64,000 nt of DNA, taken from NCBI GenBank assembly GCA_021772635.1, contig JAJFLP010000016.1, positions 1 to 64,000 on the forward strand, written 5' to 3'. The stretch is from Verrucomicrobiota bacterium (lineage in GTDB: Bacteria > Verrucomicrobiota > Lentisphaeria > JABSQK01 > JAJFLO01). The position numbers and the translations under genes were made by a program. Shown here in pieces: positions 52,103 to 60,865 of this stretch; positions within the stretch are counted from its first letter, which is position 1, and every line of letters starts with the position of its first letter. Under the pieces are notes generated by a model. It made no database searches, was not told where the DNA came from, and was given only the letters and a program-made list of their open reading frames with translations.

Positions 52103-53569
52103 TTATTCCACGAATTGTTCAGAGACTATCCCGTAACGTTGTTTTATGTTATTTTGCGCGATTTCAACTTCGTTAAGTTCCAACACGATTGGCTTACCCT
52201 TCCCGATCATCTTTATGACGTATCGATCAGGTTTTCTATCGAAAGCATTTGCGAGGTCTTTAAGAGTTTTAATTTTTCTGCCATTTACTTCGTCAACCAT
52301 CGCATTTACCAAATCCTCGCAGTGGGTATTCACGGGATCGCGCAAAATGGCACTTAAGACGATTATTTCAGGGTGATCACGATAAATTTCGTCCGATACG
52401 AAACGACTATAATAGTGATTTAAGTCTAGGTCGGTATTCTTATAGGCAGTTAATAAATTGTGTGACAGCGGTTGAAACAGTAACCCGGCGAATAGAACGA
52501 ACTCCGGTTTTCTGTCATAGTCGCGCGCGAAGATAGCAAAGGGCCACGCGCCTTTTAAGGGGACATTGCGTTCGAGTTTTTCATTGTTACGAATAATCTC
52601 GAATTTAACCTCGTCGCCGTGAAACTTTCGCTCGACTACCTCCTCAAGTTGCACGTATTTTCCGCCGATTCGGATGTGACCATCGGCATTGATCGGATGT
52701 CCGTCGATACTTAAAAGTACGTCGCCAGGTTCTAATACGCCGTAAGCAGAGCCAGCCTTCAATACGGTAGTGACGACAACGCCCCCAGGTCCTTCTGGCA
52801 GCTTCAGGCGGGCACGGTAACTCGGGTTGAGCAGGTTGTGGTAGTTAACGCCTAGTTCCACGTAGCCATCGTAAGTGGTGTCCCTGATATCGTCGAGGAA
52901 ACGTCCGATAACTGGTGTCGGAATCATATACCCTGTGTTTTGTGCTACACTTCCACTGTATCCCTGGAAAGCGACGCCGACGACCTTGCCGTCTTGCATT
53001 ACCGGGCCGCCGCTATTACCGGGATTAATGGCAGCGTCTATTTGAATCGTCAAGTGCGAATCCAGGCCCGAGTGACTATAGGTTCTGAACTCGACGCGCG
53101 AGACCACACCACGCGTTACCGACATTCGCTGGCCACCGATCGGGTACCCGCATGCGGTCACCGTGGAGTGTAATTCCGGAATTGGTCCGAATTCGAGGGA
53201 GTTCGTTCCGATGAAGAAAGCGGGATCATCTACGGTAAGCACCGCCAGATCACAATCGTGCGCTATATGCAACACTCGGGCAGCGTATTTCTTGGGATCA
53301 CCGTCTTTGTCCACGATGATAAACTTAGCGTTACTCACGACATGCGCGTTCGTCAGAATTTGGGTCTCCGAAATAATAAAGCCACTTCCGACGCTGCGCC
53401 CAATTCTCCCAGGGTTCCACGGTGCGTGGTAATCTAGAGTTTGGCTCGTAACAAGGATTCGGACTAAGCTCTTTCGTACGAACTCCGCATCTAATCGCGC
53501 GTAACCGAGAGGAACCATCAGTAGTGAGATTATGGACCCTCGGATTAAATTTAGTTTAATGTTCTTCAA
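52103..53569 (-). CDS. HtrA-like periplasmic serine protease with PDZ domain
   Basis: The 488-residue protein has an N-terminal signal peptide and a trypsin-like domain with a complete triad: His in LTNAHVV, Asp in DCDLAVL and Ser in NPGNSGGPV. A PDZ domain follows (VLEPGDVLLSIDGHPIN). The C-terminal 150 residues are an unassigned region shared with the paralogue at 50287. The start is TTG at 53569 with AGGA upstream. It should degrade or process damaged periplasmic proteins. The two genes are tandem duplicates on the same strand, with R1 repeats between them. Confidence 0.88.
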   Translation of the reverse strand: MKNIKLNLIRGSIISLLMVPLGYARLDAEFVRKSLVRILVTSQTLDYHAPWNPGRIGRSVGSGFIISETQILTNAHVVSNAKFIIVDKDGDPKKYAARVLHIAHDCDLAVLTVDDPAFFIGTNSLEFGPIPELHSTVTACGYPIGGQRMSVTRGVVSRVEFRTYSHSGLDSHLTIQIDAAINPGNSGGPVMQDGKVVGVAFQGYSGSVAQNTGYMIPTPVIGRFLDDIRDTTYDGYVELGVNYHNLLNPSYRARLKLPEGPGGVVVTTVLKAGSAYGVLEPGDVLLSIDGHPINADGHIRIGGKYVQLEEVVERKFHGDEVKFEIIRNNEKLERNVPLKGAWPFAIFARDYDRKPEFVLFAGLLFQPLSHNLLTAYKNTDLDLNHYYSRFVSDEIYRDHPEIIVLSAILRDPVNTHCEDLVNAMVDEVNGRKIKTLKDLANAFDRKPDRYVIKMIGKGKPIVLELNEVEIAQNNIKQRYGIVSEQFVE

Positions 53570-53586
53570 TGAATTATCCTAAGCGG

Positions 53587-53740
53587 GTAGACTGCAAGCA
53601 GTCGAGTCTCCGAATAACGCTAATGTAACTGTACATGGGATACCACTGGTATGATTCACCGCTATCTCGTCCCTTCTTGAGTCGCGGTTATCCGGTTCGT
53701 ATCGACGGACTCCGCTCACGCGGAAAGCTCGGCTAGACGT
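53587..53740 (+). repeat. R1 repeat fragment
   Basis: GTAGACTGCAAGCAGTCGAG begins a degenerate copy. A hairpin around GACTCCGCTCACGCGGAAAG follows before the next copy. Confidence 0.45.
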
Positions 53741-53748
53741 TATGGAAA

Positions 53749-53850
53749 TTATACTGCACGCAGTATAATTTTTGGATAGCTTTGATTTTATCAGCCAAGA
53801 ATTTTCGAACGATATTTCGTCCCGCATGTGGGACCATGACGTTCGGTATA
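53749..53850 (+). repeat. R1 repeat copy with CCCGCATGTGGG cassette
   Basis: It begins TTATACTGCACGCAGTATAA, contains TTTATCAGCCAAGAATTTTC and GAACGATATTTCG, then TCCCGCATGTGGGACCATGA, and ends CGTTCGGTATA. Confidence 0.87.
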
Positions 53851-54255
53851 AAAGACTCCAGGATTGTCAGCGTATTGGGTGTGAGATCGCCAGAGTCCGG
53901 CAAAGCGACGACCTATATGACGCCTAAATAGTTAAATTGTTGCGTTTAATCGTTTTTTCGGGCACTCGAATCCGAGTCAGGTCCAATATTTGCTCATTTG
54001 AGTCGCCTTCGATGCGTACATGCGGCGAGAAACGACCGAGGAGTGCCTCTCCGAAATTAACCTAGCATTAACCTGAAGACGTTCGGTATAATTAATCAGG
54101 CTGGTTACAAAAAGCGGTTAATATAAACTATATTCGTGTAATCTGTATTTGGATGATCACAATTGTTGCGAGGAACTCGAATGGATCTTACGACTTTCGA
54201 TTTTATCCTGCCTGAATTTTAGAAGAGCCGACCAGTCGATTTAACACTTGAACCT
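53851..54255. other. Intergenic region with repeat fragments
   Basis: Apart from the R1 and R3 end fragments near 54069-54104 no gene or RNA was recognised between the HtrA-like gene and recR. Confidence 0.4.
54069..54090 (+). repeat. R1 right-end fragment
   Basis: TAACCTGAAGACGTTCGGTA is the typical right end, here alone. It is followed by AATTAATCAGGCT, a fragment of an R3 end. Confidence 0.55.
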
Positions 54256-54870
54256 ATGACTAACATCTACCCGGAAACGCTGGAGCGACTAATCTACGCA
54301 TTAAGCGGTTTACCCGGCGTAGGTAAGCGATCCGCGGAGCGCATGGCGTTAGCATTGCTCGAATGGGACAGTGAGCGCCAGCGGGATTTAGGCGAAATAA
54401 TCGCAGTGTTGAACGATCGTATTACGGAATGTACAACTTGCGGAAACTTTGCGGAATCGGAAACGTGTCGAATCTGCGCTGACCCGACCCGGGATCACAC
54501 GCTGGTTTGTGTTGTGGAAAACGCGAGGCAAATACCTATTATTAATAAATGCGGCCGATACATCGGCGTTTTTCACGTTCTGGGAGGACGCCTTTCACCA
54601 CTCGATAATATTTGTCACAGCGACTTGAACATAGACGCCCTGTTCCGACGTATCTCGGAGCGGCATGTGAAAGAGGTTATCATTTCGACGAGTCCGGATG
54701 TTGAGGGAGAGGCAACCGCTGTCTACCTCGCCAACGAACTAGCGCGAGCGTTTGATCTTGAAGTGACACGTATCGCTTTAGGCGTACCGTTGGGGGTGGA
54801 TTTAGCTTTCGCCGATGCAGCCACCATGGCTATGGCAATCGAATCACGACGCCCGATGAAACGCACGTAA
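54256..54870 (+). CDS. recR: Recombination mediator protein RecR
   Basis: The 204-residue protein has the RecR order: N-terminal helix-hairpin-helix (LIYALSGLPGVGKRSAERMA), Cys4 zinc finger (CTTCGNFAESETCRIC) and Toprim domain (LVCVVENARQIPII, with TSPDVEGEATAVYL). The C-terminal segment is VTRIALGVPLGVDLAFADA. With RecO and RecF it loads RecA onto gapped DNA. The usual neighbours dnaX and ybaB are absent here. Confidence 0.95.
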   Translation: MTNIYPETLERLIYALSGLPGVGKRSAERMALALLEWDSERQRDLGEIIAVLNDRITECTTCGNFAESETCRICADPTRDHTLVCVVENARQIPIINKCGRYIGVFHVLGGRLSPLDNICHSDLNIDALFRRISERHVKEVIISTSPDVEGEATAVYLANELARAFDLEVTRIALGVPLGVDLAFADAATMAMAIESRRPMKRT

Positions 54871-54905
54871 CCATTTCGCTGTCCAATCCAAAGGATCCCC
54901 GTATT

Positions 54906-55676
54906 CTATCTAGGCAATACGACCATGACCAACAGGTCATAAATCGCGTGTGACCAGGCTGCGATACCGAATCCGCGCACAACGTAAAGTACGTTCAATG
55001 CCACGCCGAATAGAAACCGAAATGTGAAGCTTGGGAGAGTAAGGACGTCACCAAACGGCCCGATATAATGAACCCAGCTAAATATCAGCGCGCCAATAAT
55101 CACGGCTATCACGTTACTGGTTACTTCCTTTGCAAACAGGAACTTCTTTAGTCCCAGGAACAAACCGCTTACTAAGAGCACACGAAAAAAGAGTTCTTCA
55201 TACAATCCGGCACCCAAAGACAACGCGACGTTAAGCCACATGTTTTCTCCGGACTGCAACGGATTAGTTTCTAACTCGACGAGTACCAACCAGATATTTG
55301 TAACAAATAATTTCGAAACTATGCCAGAGATTACGACGGCTAGAAAGACGCTGTAAAGGAAGCTTTCAAGGAACATCCAATAGAAATAATGCGGTGTAAT
55401 CTTAATTTTTTTCTTGCGCTCAAAAAGGCAGATAATAACCCCGAGCAGAAACGCCATAAGCCCAAGGGAAAGGTGTTCTCTGCCACCGATCGTAGACAGA
55501 ATCTGTTTAATCCAGATATCAGCGCCAACTCTAATCGCCGGCCCCCGAACGGGATTCGCTCTCAGGACGATCAATTCGTAGGCGACAAACAGTGGTAACG
55601 CGGCGAGAAAACCATAGGTAGCGGTTCGCGTCGCGGAAAGATATTTATTCAGAGAAGATTTAAAATTACCCAGCAT
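54906..55676 (-). CDS. CPBP-family intramembrane metalloprotease
   Basis: The 256-residue protein has about eight hydrophobic helices and the CPBP (Abi/CAAX) motifs: EELFFRVLLVSG (EExxxR), FSWVHYIGPF (FxxxH) and WSHAIYDLLV (HxxxD/N-type). In bacteria these proteins cleave or modify membrane substrates, including bacteriocin immunity roles. No bacteriocin genes are nearby. Function beyond the family is unknown. Confidence 0.88.
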   Translation of the reverse strand: MLGNFKSSLNKYLSATRTATYGFLAALPLFVAYELIVLRANPVRGPAIRVGADIWIKQILSTIGGREHLSLGLMAFLLGVIICLFERKKKIKITPHYFYWMFLESFLYSVFLAVVISGIVSKLFVTNIWLVLVELETNPLQSGENMWLNVALSLGAGLYEELFFRVLLVSGLFLGLKKFLFAKEVTSNVIAVIIGALIFSWVHYIGPFGDVLTLPSFTFRFLFGVALNVLYVVRGFGIAAWSHAIYDLLVMVVLPR

Positions 55677-55800
55677 TTCGCTCGTGTTATCGCCTGAAAC
55701 ATTTCGTAATGGACTAATGTTTCTAAAGGTTTCGAGGTTCTGTTAAAGGTCTCTTTAGTCGTGCGTATACTGTTTTGACCCCGCAGGTAACGCGGGGATA
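55677..55800. other. Gap upstream of the CPBP gene, nothing recognised
   Basis: A small CCCCGC/GCGGGG hairpin (about 55781-55798) abuts the R1 copy. No other motif was seen. Confidence 0.4.
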
Positions 55801-55929
55801 TTATACTGCAAGCAGTACAATTTTTGGATGGCTTCGAATTTATCAGCCAAGATTTTCCGAATGATATATTTTTAACCGGCATAGCCACCTAGGCGACGCC
55901 TGGTCGAAAACTCGAAGGCGTTCAGTATA
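55801..55929 (+). repeat. R1 repeat copy with ACC-type cassette
   Basis: It begins TTATACTGCAAGCAGTACAA, contains GGATGGCTTCGAATTTATCA and CCGAATGATATATTTT, a CCGGCATAGCCACCTAGGCG cassette, and ends AAGGCGTTCAGTATA. Confidence 0.88.
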
Positions 55930-56027
55930 TATACGAAGCCGATTCGCTGTACTGCCAGACCCAAGTAGACGTTGGCGCGAACCTCCAATCGTTATGAGTC
56001 AAACTCACCGCATAACCGACTAAGATA

Positions 56028-57476
56028 GTGACCCAATCCGCAAAATCGACAAACACCCCGCTTTTTACGTGGAAAGAATTAATCCAGGTGACGAACGGGG
56101 AATGGCTCATTGCGCCCCCGCAGGGGCCGGACTATCCGGGAATTGATCGAATCTCAACCGACTCGCGGGCAATCTCCGAGAATGCGCTATTTCTGGCATT
56201 GGAAGGAGAACGATTCAACGGTCATGACTTCATCGACGATTCGATCAATTCCGGTGCCGCCGCGGTATGCGCCTCAGAGATTTCACGGCACCGGCAGAAT
56301 CTACTCAGCGCGCGTGGTATTCCAACCCTGATTGTAGCGGATACGCTTCGAGCCTACCAGCAGCTTGCCCGTTACCACCGAATGCGATTCGACAAATTAA
56401 TTGTTGTTGCCGTTACGGGTAGTTCCGGGAAGACGAGTACCAAGGAGATCGTCGCTGCGATTTTGAGGGCACACGCTTCCGCCCATATTTTAGCGACCGA
56501 AGGGAATACCAATAATCAAATTGGCGTACCATCGAATCTGCTCAAGTTAACTCATCGTCACACCGCTGCGGTCCTCGAGTTGGGGACAAATTCACCCGGG
56601 GAGATTGGTATCCTCGTCGATTTGGTTCACCCGAATATTTCTATACTTACTAATATCGGTCGTGTACACTTGGAAGGACTGATGGACCTTGACGGGGTGC
56701 TGCGGGAGAAAACGGCGATATTCTCTACCTTATCCGCCACCGCGAATGGAGTCGCTATCTACCCGTATTCGCTGCGTGATTCTCTGGAACTGAGGGAATT
56801 AGTTGCAGAAATTAAGTCGGTAACCTTCGGTACCGAAAGCGGGGCGGATTATCGTGTCAGTTATGAAGGTGGAGGTCTGGACGGTTCACAATTTCGTTAT
56901 ACCGGTCCGCGAGATTTGCAGCCCATCGAGGTGAAATGGCGCATTCCCGGGGTACATATGGCGTTAAATGCTACCGTCGGCCTAGCCGTCGCGGATCTTT
57001 TGGATATCGACCGTTCCGCGGCTACTTCAGCGTTGCGCTCTTGCCGACTGCCTCCTATGCGTATGGAAGTATTTAGAAACCAGGGAATTTGTTGGGTTAA
57101 CGACGCCTATAACGCGAATCCGGAGAGCGTGATGGCTTTCATCGATTGGTTGCGATGTTTGAACTGGACAGATCAGGAATCCGGCTCGAAATACATAATC
57201 CTCGGTGATATGTTGGAACTCGGTAAGAATGAGTGCCAACTTCACCATGATATTCTCGTCAAGACCAAGTCCAAACTCCCGGGTATGGTCGTTATTGCAG
57301 TCGGCGAAAGGATGGTTGCCGCGGCTGCAGGGCTGGAAGTCCAAGCTTTCGAAAAAATAGAGAATCTGCGGAAGTGGCTGTTTCAATCGGATCGATTACA
57401 GCCTGGCGACACTGTCGCCTTGAAAGGTTCCCGTGGGGTGGCTATGGAACAGCTCCTCCCGACCGAGAGAGATTAG
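56028..57476 (+). CDS. murF: UDP-N-acetylmuramoyl-tripeptide--D-alanyl-D-alanine ligase
   Basis: The 482-residue enzyme adds D-Ala-D-Ala to the peptidoglycan precursor. The Mur ATP site is VTGSSGKTSTKEIVAAIL, followed by TEGNTNNQIGVPSNLL, LELGTNSPGEIGIL and the C-terminal NDAYNANPESV. The start is GTG with no clear ribosome site, and it puts the substrate-recognition segment (TDSRAI) near residue 45, as usual. It is not in a mur cluster; murC lies at 13 kb on the other strand. Confidence 0.93.
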   Translation: MTQSAKSTNTPLFTWKELIQVTNGEWLIAPPQGPDYPGIDRISTDSRAISENALFLALEGERFNGHDFIDDSINSGAAAVCASEISRHRQNLLSARGIPTLIVADTLRAYQQLARYHRMRFDKLIVVAVTGSSGKTSTKEIVAAILRAHASAHILATEGNTNNQIGVPSNLLKLTHRHTAAVLELGTNSPGEIGILVDLVHPNISILTNIGRVHLEGLMDLDGVLREKTAIFSTLSATANGVAIYPYSLRDSLELRELVAEIKSVTFGTESGADYRVSYEGGGLDGSQFRYTGPRDLQPIEVKWRIPGVHMALNATVGLAVADLLDIDRSAATSALRSCRLPPMRMEVFRNQGICWVNDAYNANPESVMAFIDWLRCLNWTDQESGSKYIILGDMLELGKNECQLHHDILVKTKSKLPGMVVIAVGERMVAAAAGLEVQAFEKIENLRKWLFQSDRLQPGDTVALKGSRGVAMEQLLPTERD

Positions 57477-57499
57477 GGAGTTCGGCAAACCCCGCTTTT

Positions 57500-57573
57500 C
57501 AGCAACCAGGTGTTCTGCTGTCCAGCGGAACTATGCCGGTTTAAAAAGATTGCTCGGAACCTCTTGGTGATTA
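57500..57573 (-). repeat. R1 repeat fragment, inverted
   Basis: It contains the hairpin CTGCTGTCCAGCGG and CCGGTTTAAAAA with TGCTCGGAACCTCTTGG, which is the R1 middle and right side. The ends are lost. Confidence 0.5.
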
Positions 57574-57705
57574 GTTATAGCGAACGTCTTCATCCCATGC
57601 GGGCCGAATTATTGTTTCCGCCGCGGCGGATTTCGCTAGGCTCAACATAGATCATCTTAGGTAATGAATTCGAAGTCGTCCCAAAATTGTACTGCTTGCA
57701 GTATA
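57574..57705 (-). repeat. R1 repeat copy, inverted, just upstream of trpC
   Basis: Read on the minus strand it begins TATACTGCAAGCAGTACAAT, then GGGACGACTTCGAATTCAT and TACCTAAGATGATCTATG, with a CCGCCGCGGCGG cassette, and ends AAGACGTTCGCTATA. It lies 18 bases before the trpC start. Confidence 0.82.
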
Positions 57706-57723
57706 ATACGTTCGAGAAGGATA

Positions 57724-58524
57724 ATGGAGTCGATACTTAGCAAAATAGTAGATCGCAAGAAAATCGAAGTCCGCGAAAAAAAGAGAGTAGCATCAGCGAT
57801 TTCGCTCGAACGCAGTACAAAGTTTAGTGATGAAACCCGAGGATTCGCGGCGTCTCTTCGCGAGAACTCTCGACGTAAACCCGCGATAATCGCGGAGATC
57901 AAACGCGGATCACCATCGTTGGGCTGTATTCGTCCAGAAATGGACGTAAAATTTCAAGCAGCGGCGTATGATCGAGGCGGTGCGAGCGCCTTATCCGTTC
58001 TGACGGATTCAGATTTTTTTTACGCAGATGAACATGATTTCCCGGAGGTGCACAATTCCACCACACTTCCGATCCTGCGCAAGGAGTTTATAATCGATGA
58101 ATACCAAGTCGTCGAAAGCAAAGCGATGGGAGCCGATTGCATACTGTTGATAATGACTATTCTCAAGGATCATTGCGCTCAGACACTGAGCCAATTGGCG
58201 CATGAACTTAGTATGGACGTTCTGGTGGAAGTTCATTCATCTACAGAACTGCAGCGCGTCCTTGATAACATCGACTTTGACCTAATCGGTGTTAATAATC
58301 GGAATCTCAGCACGTTCGAAACATCTCTGAATACTGTGTTGGAGCTGGCAAATCTTGTTGGCGATCAAACCTACCTTGTCGCCGAATCTGGTTTAAGCAG
58401 CGCCGTGGATATTAGCAACCTATATGAGCGCGGGATAAACAAGTTTTTAGTCGGAGAAGCGTTTATAAGAAGTAGCAATCCTGAAGAAACGGTTCGTTCG
58501 TTCGTGGAACGTAACCAGGCCTAA
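57724..58524 (+). CDS. trpC: Indole-3-glycerol-phosphate synthase
   Basis: The 266-residue TIM-barrel enzyme closes CdRP to indole-3-glycerol phosphate. Signatures include ILSKIVDRKKIEV, KPAIIAEIKRGSPSLG, LRKEFIIDEYQV, VEVHSSTEL, GVNNRNLSTF and AESGLSS. The start at ATG 57724 has GAGAAGG upstream; the frame is open 20 codons earlier but reads an R1 repeat there. No trpF domain or gene follows. It opens a cluster with trpB and trpA. Confidence 0.95.
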   Translation: MESILSKIVDRKKIEVREKKRVASAISLERSTKFSDETRGFAASLRENSRRKPAIIAEIKRGSPSLGCIRPEMDVKFQAAAYDRGGASALSVLTDSDFFYADEHDFPEVHNSTTLPILRKEFIIDEYQVVESKAMGADCILLIMTILKDHCAQTLSQLAHELSMDVLVEVHSSTELQRVLDNIDFDLIGVNNRNLSTFETSLNTVLELANLVGDQTYLVAESGLSSAVDISNLYERGINKFLVGEAFIRSSNPEETVRSFVERNQA

Positions 58525-58574
58525 AATAAACGAACATTCCGATTCGTAATCTTTCTGGTTTGTTGAGGTGAAAT

Positions 58575-58679
58575 TTGGAAAGGGATTACGATTATAATTA
58601 CGAAGAAAATCCAACGAAAAGTTCGCTGGAATTCGAACTGGCAGTTAGACAGCACAACGCGTCTGGTCTGTACCCTTAA
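58575..58679 (+). CDS. Possible 34-residue small ORF between trpC and trpB
   Basis: It starts at TTG with GAGG six bases upstream and ends TAA. The product is MERDYDYNYEENPTKSSLEF and fourteen further residues, rich in Tyr, Asn and acidic residues. It resembles no known leader peptide, and it has no tryptophan codon, so it is not a trp attenuator peptide. Confidence 0.3.
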   Translation: MERDYDYNYEENPTKSSLEFELAVRQHNASGLYP

Positions 58680-58711
58680 TACGATCAGCGTAACACTAAT
58701 ATCGATGAATT

Positions 58712-59932
58712 ATGAACTATCCTGAAATAGATATAGCAACGTTTGACGGAAGATTTGGTGAGTTCGGCGGTCAATATGTCGCGGAGACTTTGATGCCCGC
58801 ATTAAGTGAACTAACGACCGCCTTTAACACTGCGATTCGAGATCCACGTTTTCTCGATGAATTGAACATGTATTTGAAAGACTACGTGGGGCGTCCCTCC
58901 CCGCTATACTTCGCCGATCGTTTGACTCGTCATCTAGGCGGTGCGAAGATCTATTTCAAGCGCGAAGATCTCAATCATACCGGTGCTCACAAGGTAAATA
59001 ATACGCTCGGCCAGGTTTTGCTCGCTCGGCGAATGAATAAGCGACGTATTATCGCAGAAACCGGTGCGGGGCAGCATGGCGTCGCAACCGCGACCGCTGC
59101 CGCGTTGTTCGGACTGGAATGCGAGATTTTTATGGGCGAGGAAGATATTCGCCGCCAGCAGGAGAACGTCAAGCGTATGAAACTTCTCGGTGCGCAGGTT
59201 ACCTCCGTAACCAGCGGCACGAGAACCCTAAAGGACGCAATGAACGAGGCGATGCGAAACTGGATCGGGACGGTCGATCATACCTTTTACGTTATCGGCT
59301 CGGTTGCCGGACCGCACCCGTATCCACTGATGGTTCGAGAATTCCAGAGCGTTATCGGGAAGGAAACACGAGAACAGATTCAAGCTAAAGAAGGGCGATT
59401 GCCGGACGTCGTTGTCGCATGTGTCGGGGGGGGAAGTAACGCGATTGGTATTTTCGCGGCTTTTCTGAATGATCCTGGCGTGAAACTAATTGGAATCGAG
59501 GCAGCTGGATGTGGGATGGCTACGGATAAACACGCTGCAAGTATAACGGGCGGAGAGATCGGGATCCTTCACGGAAGCAAGAGTTATGTTCTGCAAACAG
59601 ACGACGGGCAAATTCGCAGCGCCCATTCAATTAGTGCAGGTCTGGATTACCCGGGTATCGGCCCAGAGCACGCTTGGTTGCATCGGTCGGGGAGAGTTGA
59701 GTACAAGGCTGTTACCGACGACCATGCTGTCGAAGCGTTCTTGGAGTTAACCCGCTTGGAAGGATTGCTGCCCGCCTTGGAATGCAGTCACGCCGTCGCG
59801 TACGTGATGAAAGCGGCCCCCACTCTTTCAACCTCCGATATTGTGATACTTAATCTTAGCGGTCGAGGCGACAAAGATATGGCAACAGTGAATCAGTATT
59901 TGAAAGATAAGGCTGAGGTAGCGAAAAGATGA
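58712..59932 (+). CDS. trpB: Tryptophan synthase beta chain
   Basis: The 406-residue PLP enzyme condenses indole with serine. The lysine that binds PLP is in [14 protein letters not shown], and the phosphate-binding loop is [14 protein letters not shown]. The N terminus [19 protein letters not shown] and the C-terminal [11 protein letters not shown] fit TrpB1. The stop overlaps the trpA start by four bases (ATGA), implying translational coupling. Confidence 0.96.
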   Translation: MNYPEIDIATFDGRFGEFGGQYVAETLMPALSELTTAFNTAIRDPRFLDELNMYLKDYVGRPSPLYFADRLTRHLGGAKIYFKREDLNHTGAHKVNNTLGQVLLARRMNKRRIIAETGAGQHGVATATAAALFGLECEIFMGEEDIRRQQENVKRMKLLGAQVTSVTSGTRTLKDAMNEAMRNWIGTVDHTFYVIGSVAGPHPYPLMVREFQSVIGKETREQIQAKEGRLPDVVVACVGGGSNAIGIFAAFLNDPGVKLIGIEAAGCGMATDKHAASITGGEIGILHGSKSYVLQTDDGQIRSAHSISAGLDYPGIGPEHAWLHRSGRVEYKAVTDDHAVEAFLELTRLEGLLPALECSHAVAYVMKAAPTLSTSDIVILNLSGRGDKDMATVNQYLKDKAEVAKR

Positions 59933-60717
59933 ATCGAATTGAACAAATATTTGCGAAGGACAACAAGGTGTTTATCGCGTTTGTCACTGCGGGTTATCCG
60001 TCTGTCTCGGAAACATTAGACGTGCTCGATATCGTCGTTGATAACGGCGCGGATATTGTGGAACTCGGGTTCCCGTTCTCTGATCCGACTGCGGACGGCA
60101 AAGTAATTCAAGCGACGTCTCAGTTCGCACTGGATCGTGGATTTAAGCGCGACGATTACTTTATGATCATGAAGAAATTTCGCCAAACTCACCCGGATAC
60201 TCCAATCGTCGTATTTAGCTACTTCAACCCGATCTATCAGTACGGTACTGATAACTTCATCAAACGAGTTCACGAAGTTGGTGGAGATGCAGCATTAATC
60301 GTTGATCTCCCGCTTGAGGAACAAAATGACGTACTCACCGTCCTTAATAAATACGACCTTCCTTTGATTCAGCTCGTTGCACCTACCACGCCGGCTAATC
60401 GATTGCAGAGAATCCTCGAATGCGCGTCCGGATTCATCTATCAAATTTCGCTGCGCGGCGTTACCGGTATGCGCGACGAAGTCAAAACAAGTACGGCCGA
60501 CCAGACGGAGCTGATTCGAAAGTATACTGATCTTCCAGTCGCACTCGGATTCGGAATTTCGTCAGTGGAGCAGATACGGTCCGTAAAATCTCCAGTTGAC
60601 GGGCTCGTGATCGGCAGTGCTTTAATGGATTTATTGATCGCAAATGGCTCCGAATATAAAGACGCATTGGGTCGAACAACCCGCGCTTTCGCTAAGGCGA
60701 TACACGAACGCGACTAG
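59929..60717 (+). CDS. trpA: Tryptophan synthase alpha chain
   Basis: The 262-residue TIM-barrel subunit cleaves indole-3-glycerol phosphate and passes indole to TrpB. Catalytic Glu and Asp lie in [16 protein letters not shown]. Others are [24 protein letters not shown] and [12 protein letters not shown]. It overlaps trpB by four bases. Downstream is a kinase gene that is probably separate (148-base gap). Confidence 0.95.
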   Translation: MNRIEQIFAKDNKVFIAFVTAGYPSVSETLDVLDIVVDNGADIVELGFPFSDPTADGKVIQATSQFALDRGFKRDDYFMIMKKFRQTHPDTPIVVFSYFNPIYQYGTDNFIKRVHEVGGDAALIVDLPLEEQNDVLTVLNKYDLPLIQLVAPTTPANRLQRILECASGFIYQISLRGVTGMRDEVKTSTADQTELIRKYTDLPVALGFGISSVEQIRSVKSPVDGLVIGSALMDLLIANGSEYKDALGRTTRAFAKAIHERD

Positions 60718-60865
60718 TGTGCCGACGCGGGTAAGACGCAGTTATTGCATCGTTGGCATTGCTGAAAGCCCAAAGAGGTTCAATAAAACATCGCTTATTT
60801 ATGCAACCAGACACCTGCCTTTGAACTTTAATCAAGCAAAATCGCCGATAATCTGAAGAATCCTG

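Noticed and set aside
4290-57705. CRISPR array
   Set aside because: The repeats are scattered between genes with no regular spacing, no unique spacers and no cas genes.
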